Shown here one piece after another: positions 17,816 to 26,450 of a DNA stretch of 64,000 bases. The stretch spans positions 1 through 64,000 of the forward strand of contig NZ_BPQE01000007.1 of assembly GCF_022179085.1 (NCBI RefSeq), in the 5' to 3' direction. How positions within the stretch are numbered: position 1 is the first letter of the stretch; each line of letters starts with the position of its first letter. The notes under the pieces were generated by a model, which saw nothing but the letters and a program-made list of their open reading frames with translations, was not told where the DNA came from and did not search any database. Source of the DNA: Methylobacterium aerolatum. GTDB taxonomy: Bacteria; Pseudomonadota; Alphaproteobacteria; Rhizobiales; Beijerinckiaceae. A program made the position numbers and the translations under genes.

Positions 17816-17969
17816 GCGCGGCGCTTCCTTCGAGGAATTCCAGGGGCGGCGGCTCGATATGCCTTTCGCCGGCCCGGCGCCAGCCCCTCCGCCGACTTTT
17901 CCATAGCCGGCATCGGAGCGCGTGACCGCAGTGCAACATGCGATGGCGTGACGCATCGCGGCCGGACGT

Positions 17970-18638
17970 TCAGGCCGGCGAGAGGATCGGCGAGCGGTCG
18001 AAGCCCTCCAGAAGGTCCTGCGGATCCTTGTAAATCTCGACGCAGCCGGCCTCCGTGAGGCTGGCCTCGGGAAAGCCGCCGCAGAGGACGCCGATGGTCC
18101 GCAGCCCGGCTTTCCGGGCCGCCTCGGCGTCGTAGGGCGTGTCGCCGATCACGATCATGTCATCCTTGCCGATGCCGTCGAGCTTGTCGATGGCCGCCAG
18201 GAAGATGTCCGGATGCGGTTTCGAGTGGTCGGCATCGTCCGAACTCGTCGCCGCGTCCACGAGATCTGTCACGCCGAGGAGTTTCTGGTAATGCTCCACT
18301 TCGTCCTTCTTGCCGGACGAGGCCAGGGCGATGACGAGACCCTTGGCCTTGGCGCGCTCGAACAGGTCGCGCACGCCGGGGAACGGCCGGACGTGTTCGA
18401 GATACTTCCGTTTGAACAGGTCCGAGCGATACGCCTCGATCTCCTGGCCCTCGGCCTCGACCCGCTCCCTCGGCAGGAAGACCGGCATGAGCTGGTCCCC
18501 GCCCTTGCCGATCTGGCGCCGGGCATCTTCCTCCTTCACCTCGACGCCGAAGTGCCGGAACGCCTCGGCCCAGGCGCGGGCGTGGAGATCGACACTGTCG
18601 AGAAGGGTGCCGTCGATATCGAAGATCAGTGCGCGCAT
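17970..18638 (-). CDS. HAD superfamily hydrolase (phosphoglycolate phosphatase-like)
   Basis: A 222-residue haloacid-dehalogenase-type phosphatase. Motif I DIDGTLLDS is at residues 7-15 with the nucleophile and general-acid aspartates D7 and D9. Motif II is in ALASSGKKDEVEHY, the motif III lysine in HSKPHPDIF, and motif IV in VIGDTPYDAEAARKAG. An alpha-helical cap follows motif I (HARAWAEAFRHFGVEV), as in phosphoglycolate phosphatase and beta-phosphoglucomutase relatives. ATG 18638 starts directly before motif I, typical of the family, so the upstream in-frame extension is rejected. The phosphate ester acted on is unknown. It lies downstream of the DUF2934 gene but is separated by a stem-loop. 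Confidence 0.88.
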   Translation of the reverse strand: MRALIFDIDGTLLDSVDLHARAWAEAFRHFGVEVKEEDARRQIGKGGDQLMPVFLPRERVEAEGQEIEAYRSDLFKRKYLEHVRPFPGVRDLFERAKAKGLVIALASSGKKDEVEHYQKLLGVTDLVDAATSSDDADHSKPHPDIFLAAIDKLDGIGKDDMIVIGDTPYDAEAARKAGLRTIGVLCGGFPEASLTEAGCVEIYKDPQDLLEGFDRSPILSPA

Positions 18639-18740
18639 CGAACGACCTGTCGTCCCTTCTGGCTCGGGGACCGGACGATCCGCCCACACCCGCGCCGACA
18701 ACCGGCGGTCACGGGGTGCGTTCCGTGCTCCGGAACGGAC

Positions 18741-18770
18741 GAGGCCCGCGCCGGTGCCGGAGCGGGCCTC
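18741..18770 (-). terminator. stem-loop between DUF2934 and HAD genes
   Basis: GAGGCCCGC (18741-18749) pairs perfectly with GCGGGCCTC (18762-18770) around a 12-base loop. It lies just after the DUF2934 stop on the minus strand. No U-tract follows on that strand, so it may be a Rho-assisted end or an mRNA-stabilising hairpin rather than an intrinsic terminator. Confidence 0.45.
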
Positions 18771-18834
18771 GCTGGTCTTGGATCGGATCGCGTCAGGGCG
18801 CGATCCGGGAGGGCTCATGGCCGTGGCTGGCGCC

Positions 18835-19194
18835 TCAGTGCAGCGCCGCGCGGGCGCGGGCCGGCTTGGCCTTCTCGGCGGAGGCCGCCGCGACGGTCGC
18901 GGTCGAAGCCTTCGGCTTCGCGGCCTTGCGTGCGGTGGTGGCCGGAGTCGCGGCCTTGGCGGGGGCCGCCGACTTGACCGGCGCCGGCGACTTGGCGGCC
19001 GGGGCGGCCTTCGCGGCGAGCTTGGCGACCTTCTCGGCGCCCTCGGCCTTGCGGGCCGCCTTCTTGGCAGGCGCCGCCGCGGTCAGCTCGGCCTCGGCCC
19101 GCAGCCAATGGATGTCGGCCTGGCCGTGGACCCGGCCTTCGCCTTCCCAGATGAAGTAGGCGCGCTCGCGCACCGCCTGTTCGTTGATCTGCAT
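18835..19194 (-). CDS. DUF2934 protein with Lys/Ala-rich tail
   Basis: A 119-residue protein. Residues 5-35 match DUF2934 (RERAYFIWEGEGRVHGQADI followed by HWLRAEAEL). From residue 40 onward it becomes a low-complexity Ala/Lys/Pro tail with repeated AKKAARKA, AAKAAPAAK and KAAKPKA units, resembling bacterial histone H1-like tails. The tail is strongly basic and would suit DNA or RNA binding, but no function is established. ATG 19194 is decided by a GGAGGAGCGAG site directly upstream. A CtrA-type box lies 131 bases upstream, between this gene and the divergent nfuA. Confidence 0.8.
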   Translation of the reverse strand: MQINEQAVRERAYFIWEGEGRVHGQADIHWLRAEAELTAAAPAKKAARKAEGAEKVAKLAAKAAPAAKSPAPVKSAAPAKAATPATTARKAAKPKASTATVAAASAEKAKPARARAALH

Positions 19195-19324
19195 CTCGCT
19201 CCTCCGTCCGAATTCGCGACGGGAGCGTCCGCAGCCCCGCGAATTCTTCCCCGCGCCCTCTCCGACGTCCCGAAAACCGGTCCCGTCCGAGGGCGCCCCT
19301 GAATTGGACGATCGATCCGGCCGG

Positions 19325-19340
19325 TTAAGCACCGGTTAAC
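19325..19340. promoter_or_regulatory. CtrA-type binding site (TTAA-N7-TTAAC)
   Basis: TTAA (19325-19328), seven bases, then TTAAC (19336-19340) matches the alphaproteobacterial CtrA consensus exactly. The bases before each half are also repeated (CCGGTTAA twice, 11 apart). It lies between the divergent DUF2934 gene (start 19194) and nfuA (start 19486). With the high GC content such a match is unlikely by chance, but binding has not been shown. Confidence 0.55.
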
Positions 19341-19485
19341 GATGCGCTGGCGCAGCCCCGCCATGGTCGGCACGCATCCCGGCGGTTGAGAAATGCCGCC
19401 GGCCGGTCCACATGGACGGTGGTGCGCCCGCAGGCGTGCCATGTCCTTCCCCACCGGCCTTGAACCGGTGAAGCGGAGCCTCACG

Positions 19486-20052
19486 ATGTTCATTCAGACA
19501 GAAGCCACGCCGAACCCCGCGACCCTGAAGTTCCTGCCCGGCCGGGTCGTGCTGCAGGATCAGACCTTCGAGGCGCGGGACGCCGGGGCCGCCGCCCGGT
19601 CGCCGCTGGCCTCCGCGCTCTTCGCGGTCCCGGGCGTGTCGGGCGTCTATTTCGGCCACGACTTCATCTCCGTGACGAAGGCCGAGGACGGGTCCGAGTG
19701 GCCCCAGGTGAAGCCCGCCGTGCTCGGCGCCATCATGGAGCATTTCCAGTCCGGCGCCCCGGTGCTGAGCGAGGCCGCCGCCGCCCACGACGAGGCGGGC
19801 GAGGAATTCTACGACGAGGGCGACCACGACACGGTGGTGACGATCAAGGACCTGCTCGAGACGCGCGTCCGTCCCGCCGTGGCGGGCGATGGCGGCGACA
19901 TCACCTTCCGGGGCTACAAGGACGGCATCGTCTACCTCGAGATGAAGGGAGCCTGCTCGGGCTGCCCGTCCTCGACGGCGACCCTGCGCCACGGCGTGCA
20001 GAACTTGTTCCGCCACTTCCTGCCGGAGGTCCGCGAGGTCCAGGCGGTCTGA
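19486..20052 (+). CDS. NifU family Fe-S cluster scaffold/carrier (NfuA-type)
   Basis: A 188-residue Nfu-type protein. The N-terminal Nfu_N domain (1-88) starts MFIQTEATPNPATLKFLPGR and has the GVSGVYFGHDFISVTK stretch. The C-terminal NifU domain (about 115-188) carries the cluster-binding CxxC as C157-S-G-C160 in KGACSGCPSST. Such proteins accept or assemble 4Fe-4S clusters and hand them to apo-enzymes. MiaB, a 4Fe-4S enzyme, is encoded in the same gene block and is a known kind of client. The ATG is preceded by GGAGCC; upstream in-frame starts are not conserved-looking. The 133-base gap to tsaB leaves room for a separate promoter. Confidence 0.92.
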   Translation: MFIQTEATPNPATLKFLPGRVVLQDQTFEARDAGAAARSPLASALFAVPGVSGVYFGHDFISVTKAEDGSEWPQVKPAVLGAIMEHFQSGAPVLSEAAAAHDEAGEEFYDEGDHDTVVTIKDLLETRVRPAVAGDGGDITFRGYKDGIVYLEMKGACSGCPSSTATLRHGVQNLFRHFLPEVREVQAV

Positions 20053-20185
20053 GCCGTCGGCTGGCCGGCGCAAGGCGGCCACACCCGCGACGAGACAGGG
20101 GACAGGACGTCCCGACGGCGCTGACGATGGAGCGGAACTGCTCTATGCCTCATCGTCCGCGCCCGTCGGCGCAAAGGGAGACGGC

Positions 20186-20866
20186 GTGCGAATCCTGGCC
20201 ATCGACACAGCCCTCGAAACCTGTGCGGCCTGCGTGAGCGGCGACGGGGCCGTGGAGCCCCTCGCCGGGGAATCGCTCCCGATGGCGCGCGGCCATGCCG
20301 AGGCGCTGTTGCCGCTGATCGAGCGTGTGCTGGCCCGGGTGGAGGGCGGCTTCGCGGGCCTCGACAGGATCGCGGTGACGGTCGGGCCCGGCAGCTATAC
20401 CGGGCTGCGCGTCGGCCTCTCGGCGGCCCGCGCCATCGGCCTCGCCACGGGGCGCCCCGTCGTCGGGGTCGGCACCCTCTCGGCCCTCCTCGCCCCCCTG
20501 CTGGCGGATGTCGCCGATGGCACGCTGGCCGCCGCCATCGATGCGCGCCACGGGGCGGTCTACGTCCAGGCCCTCACCACCGGCTCCGGCGACGGCTTGG
20601 CGCCCGCCCACCTTCCCGTCGCCGAGGCGGCCGAACGGATCGGGCCCGGACCCGTCACCCTCGTCGGGTCAGGCGCACCGCTCCTGGCGGAGGCCCTGGC
20701 CGCGCGGGGCATCACCGCCACCGTGGTCAGCACCGATGCCCCGGACATCGCCGCCGTGGCACAACTCGGCATGGTCGCGGATCCCACCCAGGCCCTGCCC
20801 CGCCCCCTCTACCTCCGCGGTCCGGATGCCCGGCCGCAGGACCACGCCCGCGTCGCACGCCGATGA
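20186..20866 (+). CDS. tsaB: tRNA threonylcarbamoyladenosine biosynthesis protein TsaB
   Basis: A 226-residue TsaB, the TsaD partner needed for the t6A modification at position 37 of ANN-decoding tRNAs. The ASKHA-fold N-terminus is seen as RILAIDTALETCAACV, followed by the family motif VGPGSYTGLRVGLSAARAIG at 68-90 and GVGTLSAL. TsaB has degenerate catalytic residues and works as a dimerisation platform. The GTG start at 20186 has a strong AAGGGAG site upstream. Its stop overlaps rimI (ATGA at 20863), so expression is coupled. Confidence 0.93.
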   Translation: MRILAIDTALETCAACVSGDGAVEPLAGESLPMARGHAEALLPLIERVLARVEGGFAGLDRIAVTVGPGSYTGLRVGLSAARAIGLATGRPVVGVGTLSALLAPLLADVADGTLAAAIDARHGAVYVQALTTGSGDGLAPAHLPVAEAAERIGPGPVTLVGSGAPLLAEALAARGITATVVSTDAPDIAAVAQLGMVADPTQALPRPLYLRGPDARPQDHARVARR

Positions 20867-21381
20867 ACCGACCCGCCTTCCCGTTCTGGCCGATGGAGTG
20901 GTGGATGGCGTGGTGGGACGCGCTGACGCCGCCGCCCAGCTACGCGCCTCTCACCGACGCCGCCCAGTCCCCTGCCCTCGCCCGCCTGCACGCCACGGCC
21001 TTCGCCCGGCCCTGGGACACGCACGAGTTCGAGCGCATCCTGTGCGAGCGCTCGGCCTTCGCCCACGGTCTGTGGCGCGGGGGAACGCTTCAGGGCTTCG
21101 TGCTGTCGCGCCGGGCGGCGGACGAGGCGGAGATCCTCACGGTGGTGATCGCCCCCGCCATGCGCGGCGGCGGCCACTCCCGGGGGCTGCTGCGGCGGCA
21201 CCTCGACGGGCTGGCCCAATCCGGCGTGCGGCGCGTCCACCTCGAGGTCGACGAGGGAAACGCGCCGGCCCTCAAACTCTACAACCGCCTCGGCTTCACG
21301 CAGGTCGGCACGCGCACCGGATATTACGGCAAGGCCGATGGCAGCCGGGCGACCGCGCTGACCATGGCGACCGACCTCTGA
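20863..21381 (+). CDS. rimI: ribosomal protein S18-alanine N-acetyltransferase RimI
   Basis: A 172-residue GNAT enzyme in the classical tsaB-rimI position. The acetyl-CoA binding motif is seen around VVIAPAMRGGGHSRGLLRRH, followed by HLEVDEGNAPALKLYNRLGF and VGTRTGYYGK, which is characteristic of RimI. A Trp-rich N-terminal stretch (FWPMEWWMAWWD) precedes the fold and is unusual. RimI acetylates the N-terminal alanine of S18, and homologues can act on other N-termini. The motif has GGGHS where many have GxGxG/A, a mild variation. It is translationally coupled to tsaB and sits 4 bases upstream of plsC. Confidence 0.9.
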   Translation: MNRPAFPFWPMEWWMAWWDALTPPPSYAPLTDAAQSPALARLHATAFARPWDTHEFERILCERSAFAHGLWRGGTLQGFVLSRRAADEAEILTVVIAPAMRGGGHSRGLLRRHLDGLAQSGVRRVHLEVDEGNAPALKLYNRLGFTQVGTRTGYYGKADGSRATALTMATDL

Positions 21382-21385
21382 CCAC

Positions 21386-22252
21386 GTGGGCCGCGTCTCC
21401 CTCGCCCTGCGCGTTGCCGCCCTGGCGCTCGCCTTCGGCATCCTGGCGCCGGCGCATCTCTTCATCCTGAGGGTGCTGAAGCGGCCCTCCGGCGCGGTGC
21501 CGGTCCTGTTCCACCGGGCATTCCTGCGCCTGTTCTCTGTGCGGATCACCCAGAGCGGCACGCCCCCCGCGCCGGGCGAGGCGGCCCTCGTGCTCGCGAA
21601 TCACGTCTCCTGGCTCGATATCTCCGCGATCGGATCCCTTTGTCCGCTTTCCTTCGTGGCGAAGTCCGAGATTGCCGGGTGGCCGGTGATCGGCTCCCTC
21701 GCCGCGATGCAGCGGACACTGTTCATCGACCGTGCCCGCCGGGGCGCCACCGCCACGGTCAGCCAAGCCATGGGGCATCGCCTCGCCAACGGCGAACTGG
21801 TGGTCCTCTTCGCCGAGGGCACGACGGGGGACGGGACGCGGCTGCTGCCGTTCCGCTCCTCCCTGGTGGGAGCCGCACGGGCGGCCCTGCAGGGCGAGGG
21901 CGATGCCGGGCGGGTGCGACTGCAACCGCTCGCCATCACCTATCCCCGCCGCAACGGATTGCCCGTCGTGCGCTCCGAGCGGGCCGAGATCGCATGGTAC
22001 GGCGACATGGAGCTGGCGCCCCACCTCGCCGCCTTCGTCAGGGGCGGGCCGATCGACGTGCATGTCGTGTGGGGAACCCCGATCGTGTTCGAGCCCGGCA
22101 GCGACCGCAAGCGCGCCACCGCCGCCGCCGAGGCGGAGGTGCGCCGGGCGATCCAGGGCGTGGTGACGGGGCGCCCCGCGCGCGGGACCGCTTCGAGCCC
22201 GTCTCCTGTAACGGCGGAAGTCGATCCCGTGGCCGGGCTCTCCGCGGCCTGA
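21386..22252 (+). CDS. 1-acyl-sn-glycerol-3-phosphate acyltransferase (PlsC family)
   Basis: A 288-residue lysophospholipid acyltransferase that transfers an acyl chain to lysophosphatidate or a related lipid. Motif I is NHVSWLD (the NHxxxxD form gives His and Asp), motif III FAEGTTGDG, and an N-terminal membrane helix VAALALAFGILAPAHLFIL anchors it. The C-terminal 35 residues are disordered-looking. The start is GTG 21386, four bases after rimI. In many Rhizobiales this slot is preceded by a Fur-type regulator gene; here rimI and plsC are directly adjacent. Related OlsA enzymes in alphaproteobacteria make ornithine lipid, so that substrate is a possible alternative. Confidence 0.88.
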   Translation: MGRVSLALRVAALALAFGILAPAHLFILRVLKRPSGAVPVLFHRAFLRLFSVRITQSGTPPAPGEAALVLANHVSWLDISAIGSLCPLSFVAKSEIAGWPVIGSLAAMQRTLFIDRARRGATATVSQAMGHRLANGELVVLFAEGTTGDGTRLLPFRSSLVGAARAALQGEGDAGRVRLQPLAITYPRRNGLPVVRSERAEIAWYGDMELAPHLAAFVRGGPIDVHVVWGTPIVFEPGSDRKRATAAAEAEVRRAIQGVVTGRPARGTASSPSPVTAEVDPVAGLSAA

Positions 22253-22328
22253 CCGCCGCGCGATTCTGTGCTAGAGGCCCCGTACCGAGCTGTTCGCTCC
22301 CCGCCCGCCCCGAACCGGACCCGGCCCG

Positions 22329-23666
22329 TTGAAGAAAGCCTACGTCAAGTCCTACGGCTGCCAGATGAATGCCTACGATGCGGCCCGCATGGCCGACGTC
22401 CTGGGAGCCGAAGGTTACGCCGCCGCCGACAGCGCGGAGGATGCCGATGTCATCATCCTCAACACCTGCCACATCCGTGAGAAGGCGGCGGAGAAGGTGT
22501 ATTCGGAACTCGGCCGCCTGCGCGTCCTGAAGGCGGAGCGCCGGGCCGAGGGGCGCGATACGCGAATCGTCGTGGCCGGCTGCGTCGCCCAGGCCGAGGG
22601 CGCTGAGATCCAGGCCCGCCAGCCCGCCGTGGACGTGGTCGTCGGCCCGCAGAGCTATCACCGCCTGCCGGACCTCCTCGCCCGCTCCCGCAGTGGGCGG
22701 GTCGTCGACACGGAATTCCCCATCGAGGACAAGTTCGACCACCTGCCCGCGCGCCGGGGCCTCGGCCCGTCGGCGTTCCTGACGGTGCAGGAGGGCTGCG
22801 ACAAGTTCTGTGCCTTCTGCGTGGTGCCCTACACCCGCGGCGCGGAGGTCTCGCGCCCGGCCGCCGCCGTGCTGGAGGAGGCCGCCCGCCTCGCCGCCGG
22901 CGGGGTCCGCGAGGTCACCCTCATCGGCCAGAACGTCAATGCCTATCACGGGGCCGGGGCGGACGGCGCGCCGGTGAGCCTCGCCGCCCTGATCCGGGAG
23001 GTCGCGCGGATCCCGGGCCTGTCCCGCATCCGCTACACGACCAGTCACCCGAACGACTTCGGCGACGACCTCGTGCGCGCCCACGCCGAGATCCCGGCGC
23101 TGATGCCCTACCTGCACCTGCCCGTGCAGTCGGGCTCCGACCGGGTGCTCGCCGCCATGAACCGGAAGCACACGGCCGACGCCTACCGCCGCCTTGTGGA
23201 CCGGGTGCGGGCGGCCCGCCCCGACATCGCCCTGTCGTCAGACTTCATCGTCGGGTTCCCCGGCGAGACGGATGCCGACTTCGCGGACACGCTGACCCTC
23301 GTGCGCGACATTGGCTTCGAGAGCGCCTTCTCGTTCAAGTACAGTCCCCGGCCCGGCACGCCCGCCGCCGAGTGGGGCGATCAGGTGCCCGAGGCCGTCA
23401 TGGCCGAGCGCCTCGCCGAGCTGCAACGCGTGCTGGACGCCCGGCGCCACGCCTACCAGAAATCGGCGGAGGGGCAGGTCTTCGACGTTCTGGTGGAGAA
23501 GGCCGGGCGCCATCCGGGGCAGGTGGCAGGCAAGACGCCGCACCTCCTGGCAGTGCAGTTCGACGCCCCGCAGGACCATATCGGACGGATCGTGCCGGTT
23601 CGGATCACCGAGGCCGGCGCCAACAGCCTGTTCGGCGCGCTTCTTCCGGAGGCCGCCGCCGCGTGA
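22329..23666 (+). CDS. miaB: tRNA-2-methylthio-N6-dimethylallyladenosine synthase MiaB
   Basis: A 445-residue radical SAM methylthiotransferase that converts i6A37 to ms2i6A37 in tRNA. The N-terminal UPF0004 domain binds a 4Fe-4S cluster through C11, C47 and C85. The radical SAM cluster cysteines are C157-x3-C161-x2-C164 in [17 protein letters not shown]. Further signatures are [29 protein letters not shown] and [15 protein letters not shown]-terminal TRAM domain starts near residue 375 and contains TPHLLAVQF. The start is TTG 22329, giving [13 protein letters not shown], which is the exact family start. It follows plsC by 76 bases. Confidence 0.95.
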   Translation: MKKAYVKSYGCQMNAYDAARMADVLGAEGYAAADSAEDADVIILNTCHIREKAAEKVYSELGRLRVLKAERRAEGRDTRIVVAGCVAQAEGAEIQARQPAVDVVVGPQSYHRLPDLLARSRSGRVVDTEFPIEDKFDHLPARRGLGPSAFLTVQEGCDKFCAFCVVPYTRGAEVSRPAAAVLEEAARLAAGGVREVTLIGQNVNAYHGAGADGAPVSLAALIREVARIPGLSRIRYTTSHPNDFGDDLVRAHAEIPALMPYLHLPVQSGSDRVLAAMNRKHTADAYRRLVDRVRAARPDIALSSDFIVGFPGETDADFADTLTLVRDIGFESAFSFKYSPRPGTPAAEWGDQVPEAVMAERLAELQRVLDARRHAYQKSAEGQVFDVLVEKAGRHPGQVAGKTPHLLAVQFDAPQDHIGRIVPVRITEAGANSLFGALLPEAAAA

Positions 23667-23691
23667 GGACGTCGATCGTGAGAAGCTGCGC

Positions 23692-24798
23692 TTGAGTGCG
23701 ACGGATGGAGGACGCGGGGCCGGCTCTCCGCGCGGACGGGCCCCCGGTTTCGGCCGCCCCGGCGCGGACGAGGCGGTGGAGGTGCCGCTGACCTTCGACG
23801 ACAACCGCCTCGCGAGTCTCGTCTTCGGCCAGTACGATCAGAACGTCGCGCATATCGAGCGGCGCCTCGGGATCACGGCGACGGCGCTCGGCAATCACCT
23901 CGTCATCAAGGGGCCAGCCGACTCCGCCGAGATGGCCCGACGGGCCTTCCAAAAACTCTATGCCCGGGTCCGCTCCGGCGGCAGCGCGCTGAGCCTCGGC
24001 GACGTCGACGGGGCCATCCGTGAGGCGACCGCGCAGGCCACCCTGTTCCCGGCGGCAGAGATCGCGGCGCAAGCCGACAAGCCGCATTTCGATCAGATCG
24101 CCACACGGCGCAAGGGCGCCGTCCGCGCCCGCAACCAGGCGCAGGACGCCTACATCAAGGCGCTCCGCAGCAACGAGCTGGTCTTCGCCGAAGGGCCCGC
24201 CGGGACGGGCAAGACCTGGCTCGCGGTGGGGCACGCGGTGTCCCTCTTGGAGCAGGGGCACGCCGAGCGGCTGATCCTCTCGCGCCCCGCCGTGGAGGCG
24301 GGCGAGCGCCTCGGCTTCCTGCCCGGCGACATGCGCGAGAAGGTCGATCCCTACCTGCGCCCGATCTACGACGCTCTCTACGACTTCATGGAGGCCCGGC
24401 ACGTGGACCGGGGGCTGGAGACCGGCACGATCGAGATCGCGCCCCTCGCCTTCATGCGCGGGCGGACCCTGACCAACGCCGTGGTGCTCCTCGACGAGGC
24501 GCAGAACACCACCTCCATGCAGATGAAGATGTTCCTCACCCGCCTCGGCGAGGGATCGCGGATGATCGTCACCGGCGATCCGAGCCAGATCGACCTGCCG
24601 CCGGGGCAGAAGTCGGGCCTCGTGGAGGCCGTGCAGGTCCTCGACGGGGTCGAGGGGATCGGACGCGTGACCTTCAAGGACGTGGACGTGGTGCGCCACG
24701 ACCTCGTCCGCCGCATCGTCACCGCCTACGAGCGCGCCTCCCACGGCGAGGGCGAGGCCGACCGCAATCCCAACCCCCGGCGGCGGCCGCTGGCGTGA
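23692..24798 (+). CDS. PhoH family protein (PhoL-type ATPase)
   Basis: A protein of about 368 residues of the PhoH/PhoL ATPase family, associated with ybeY in rRNA maturation and RNA metabolism. An N-terminal KH-like region (about 30-110) includes LTFDDNRLASLVFGQYDQN. Walker A GPAGTGKT is at about 168-175 and Walker B VVLLDEAQN near 264-272, followed by TRLGEGSRMIVTGDPSQIDL. The start is uncertain: TTG 23692 gives SATDGGRG; an internal GTG at 23776 would give a protein beginning just before the KH-like region. It is 25 bases after miaB, and its stop overlaps the ybeY start (TGATG). Confidence 0.9.
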   Translation: MSATDGGRGAGSPRGRAPGFGRPGADEAVEVPLTFDDNRLASLVFGQYDQNVAHIERRLGITATALGNHLVIKGPADSAEMARRAFQKLYARVRSGGSALSLGDVDGAIREATAQATLFPAAEIAAQADKPHFDQIATRRKGAVRARNQAQDAYIKALRSNELVFAEGPAGTGKTWLAVGHAVSLLEQGHAERLILSRPAVEAGERLGFLPGDMREKVDPYLRPIYDALYDFMEARHVDRGLETGTIEIAPLAFMRGRTLTNAVVLLDEAQNTTSMQMKMFLTRLGEGSRMIVTGDPSQIDLPPGQKSGLVEAVQVLDGVEGIGRVTFKDVDVVRHDLVRRIVTAYERASHGEGEADRNPNPRRRPLA

Positions 24799-25283
24799 TG
24801 GCCGTGCACGACATCGACATCGCGGTGGAGGACGACCGCTGGTCCGGGTCCGTCCCGGACCTCGAATCATGCGTGGCCCGCGCGGTGGAGGCCGGGCTCG
24901 CCGCCATCCCCGACGGGCCGGACGGCCCCGTGGAGGTGAGCATCCTGCTGGCCGACGACGCGACTGTCCAGGATCTGAACAAGAACTGGCGCGGCAAGGA
25001 CAAACCCACGAACGTGCTGTCCTTTCCGGCCGCCCCGCAGCCGGTCCCGCCGGGCTGTCCCACGCCGCTGGGCGACGTTGTCCTTGCCTACGAGACGATG
25101 GTGCGCGAAAGTGCCGAGCAGGGAAAGCCGCTCCAGAATCACCTCGCCCACCTCCTCGTCCATGGAATCTTGCACCTTGCCGGCCAGGACCATGAACGGG
25201 GCGACACCGAGGCCGAGGCCATGGAAGCCCTCGAAGTCGCCGCGCTGGCGACCCTGGGCATCCCCGATCCCTATTCCGAGTGA
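24798..25283 (+). CDS. ybeY: endoribonuclease YbeY (rRNA maturation factor)
   Basis: A 161-residue single-strand endoribonuclease involved in 16S rRNA 3' maturation and ribosome quality control. The zinc-binding signature HGILHLAGQDHERG gives H122, H126 and H132. The conserved core also includes NKNWRGKDKPTNVLSFP and LGDVVLAYE. The start is ATG 24798, overlapping the PhoH stop by one base; GTG 24795 would add one residue. The N-terminal MAVHDIDIAVEDDRW is typical for alphaproteobacterial YbeY. It is followed by the CBS-domain gene after 33 bases. Confidence 0.95.
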   Translation: MAVHDIDIAVEDDRWSGSVPDLESCVARAVEAGLAAIPDGPDGPVEVSILLADDATVQDLNKNWRGKDKPTNVLSFPAAPQPVPPGCPTPLGDVVLAYETMVRESAEQGKPLQNHLAHLLVHGILHLAGQDHERGDTEAEAMEALEVAALATLGIPDPYSE

Positions 25284-25316
25284 GCGGGCGACCACCCCTT
25301 CCCAGATCAGAGAGAC

Positions 25317-26450
25317 ATGAGCAACGATCGAAGTCGCGGCGCGGCCCAGGCCGCGCCGAATGCCTCCGAGGCCGACGCCCCCCAGCGGGAGCCCTGGTAC
25401 GACCGCCTGCTTCAGGCCTTGCACCTGAAGCCGAGGGAAACGCTCCGTGAGGGCCTGGAAGAGGCCCTTTCGGAGCCCGACGAGAGCGAGACGGGCCTCT
25501 CCCCCCTCGAGCGGGCGATGCTCAAGAACGTGCTGGGCCTGCACAAGGTGCGGGTGGACGACGTGATGATCCCGCGTGCGGACATCGTGGCCGTCTCCAA
25601 CGAGACCAGCCTCGGCGATCTGCTCAAGCAGTTCCGGACGGCCGGGCATTCCCGCCTCCCGGTCTACGGCGACACCTTGGATGACCCGCGCGGCATGGTG
25701 CACATCCGCGACCTCGTGGATTTCCTGGCCGCCAAGGCCGAGCCGAGCCGCCGTGCCGCGCCCCCACGGGCGGCGCCGGCCGCGACCGAGGGTGAGGCCG
25801 TCGCCGTGGAGGCCGCCGCGGCGCGCCCGCGCCGGGTGACCCCGCGCCTGCCCCGCGCCCTCGACCTCGGCAAGGTCGATCTCTCCATCACGCTGGCTGC
25901 CGCCCGGATCCAGCGCCCGGTCCTGTTCGTCCCGCCCTCCATGCCGGCCATCGACCTGCTGGTGCGGATGCAGGCGACGCGAACCCACATGGCCCTCGTC
26001 ATCGACGAGTATGGCGGCACCGATGGGTTGATTTCTATCGAGGACCTGATCGAGGTCGTGGTCGGCGACATCGAGGACGAGCACGATGTGGCGGAGGCGA
26101 GCCAGGTCCAACGGGTCGAGGGCGAGGGCGACGTGTTCGTGGCCGACGCCCGCGTCCCCCTCTCCGAGGTCTCGGAGGCGACGGGGATCGACCTCGCCGC
26201 CGCCGTGGGCGAGATGGCGGAGGAGATCGACACCCTCGGCGGGATGATCGTCACGCTCGCCGGGCGCGTCCCCTCGCGGGGCGAGTTGATCACCGGCCCG
26301 GCCGACCTCGAATTCGAGGTGCTCGACGCCGATCCCCGGCGCCTCAAGCGCCTCCGCTTCCAGAGGGGCCCGGCCCGCATCACGGCGGTCGTCCCCCTCG
26401 CGCTGCCGCCGCCCTCCAACCCGTCGGTCGCCGAGACCCCGCGCCCGTGA
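25317..26450 (+). CDS. hemolysin family protein with CBS and CorC domains (HlyC/CorC type)
   Basis: A 377-residue cytosolic protein. The first part of the CBS pair (about 75-150) has VDDVMIPRADIVAVS and AGHSRLPVYGDTLDDPRGMV. An insertion rich in Ala, Pro and Arg (about 145-185) interrupts the pair. The second CBS (about 195-265) has HMALVIDEYGGTDGLISIED. The C-terminal transporter-associated CorC_HlyC domain (about 275-355) follows, with VADARVPLSEVSEATGIDL and DTLGGMIVTLAGRVPSRGE. The group is linked to Mg/Co efflux, and it is conserved next to ybeY and lnt. The insertion between the CBS repeats, after HIRDLVDFLA, is larger than in E. coli CorC. It overlaps lnt (GTGA). Confidence 0.88.
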   Translation: MSNDRSRGAAQAAPNASEADAPQREPWYDRLLQALHLKPRETLREGLEEALSEPDESETGLSPLERAMLKNVLGLHKVRVDDVMIPRADIVAVSNETSLGDLLKQFRTAGHSRLPVYGDTLDDPRGMVHIRDLVDFLAAKAEPSRRAAPPRAAPAATEGEAVAVEAAAARPRRVTPRLPRALDLGKVDLSITLAAARIQRPVLFVPPSMPAIDLLVRMQATRTHMALVIDEYGGTDGLISIEDLIEVVVGDIEDEHDVAEASQVQRVEGEGDVFVADARVPLSEVSEATGIDLAAAVGEMAEEIDTLGGMIVTLAGRVPSRGELITGPADLEFEVLDADPRRLKRLRFQRGPARITAVVPLALPPPSNPSVAETPRP

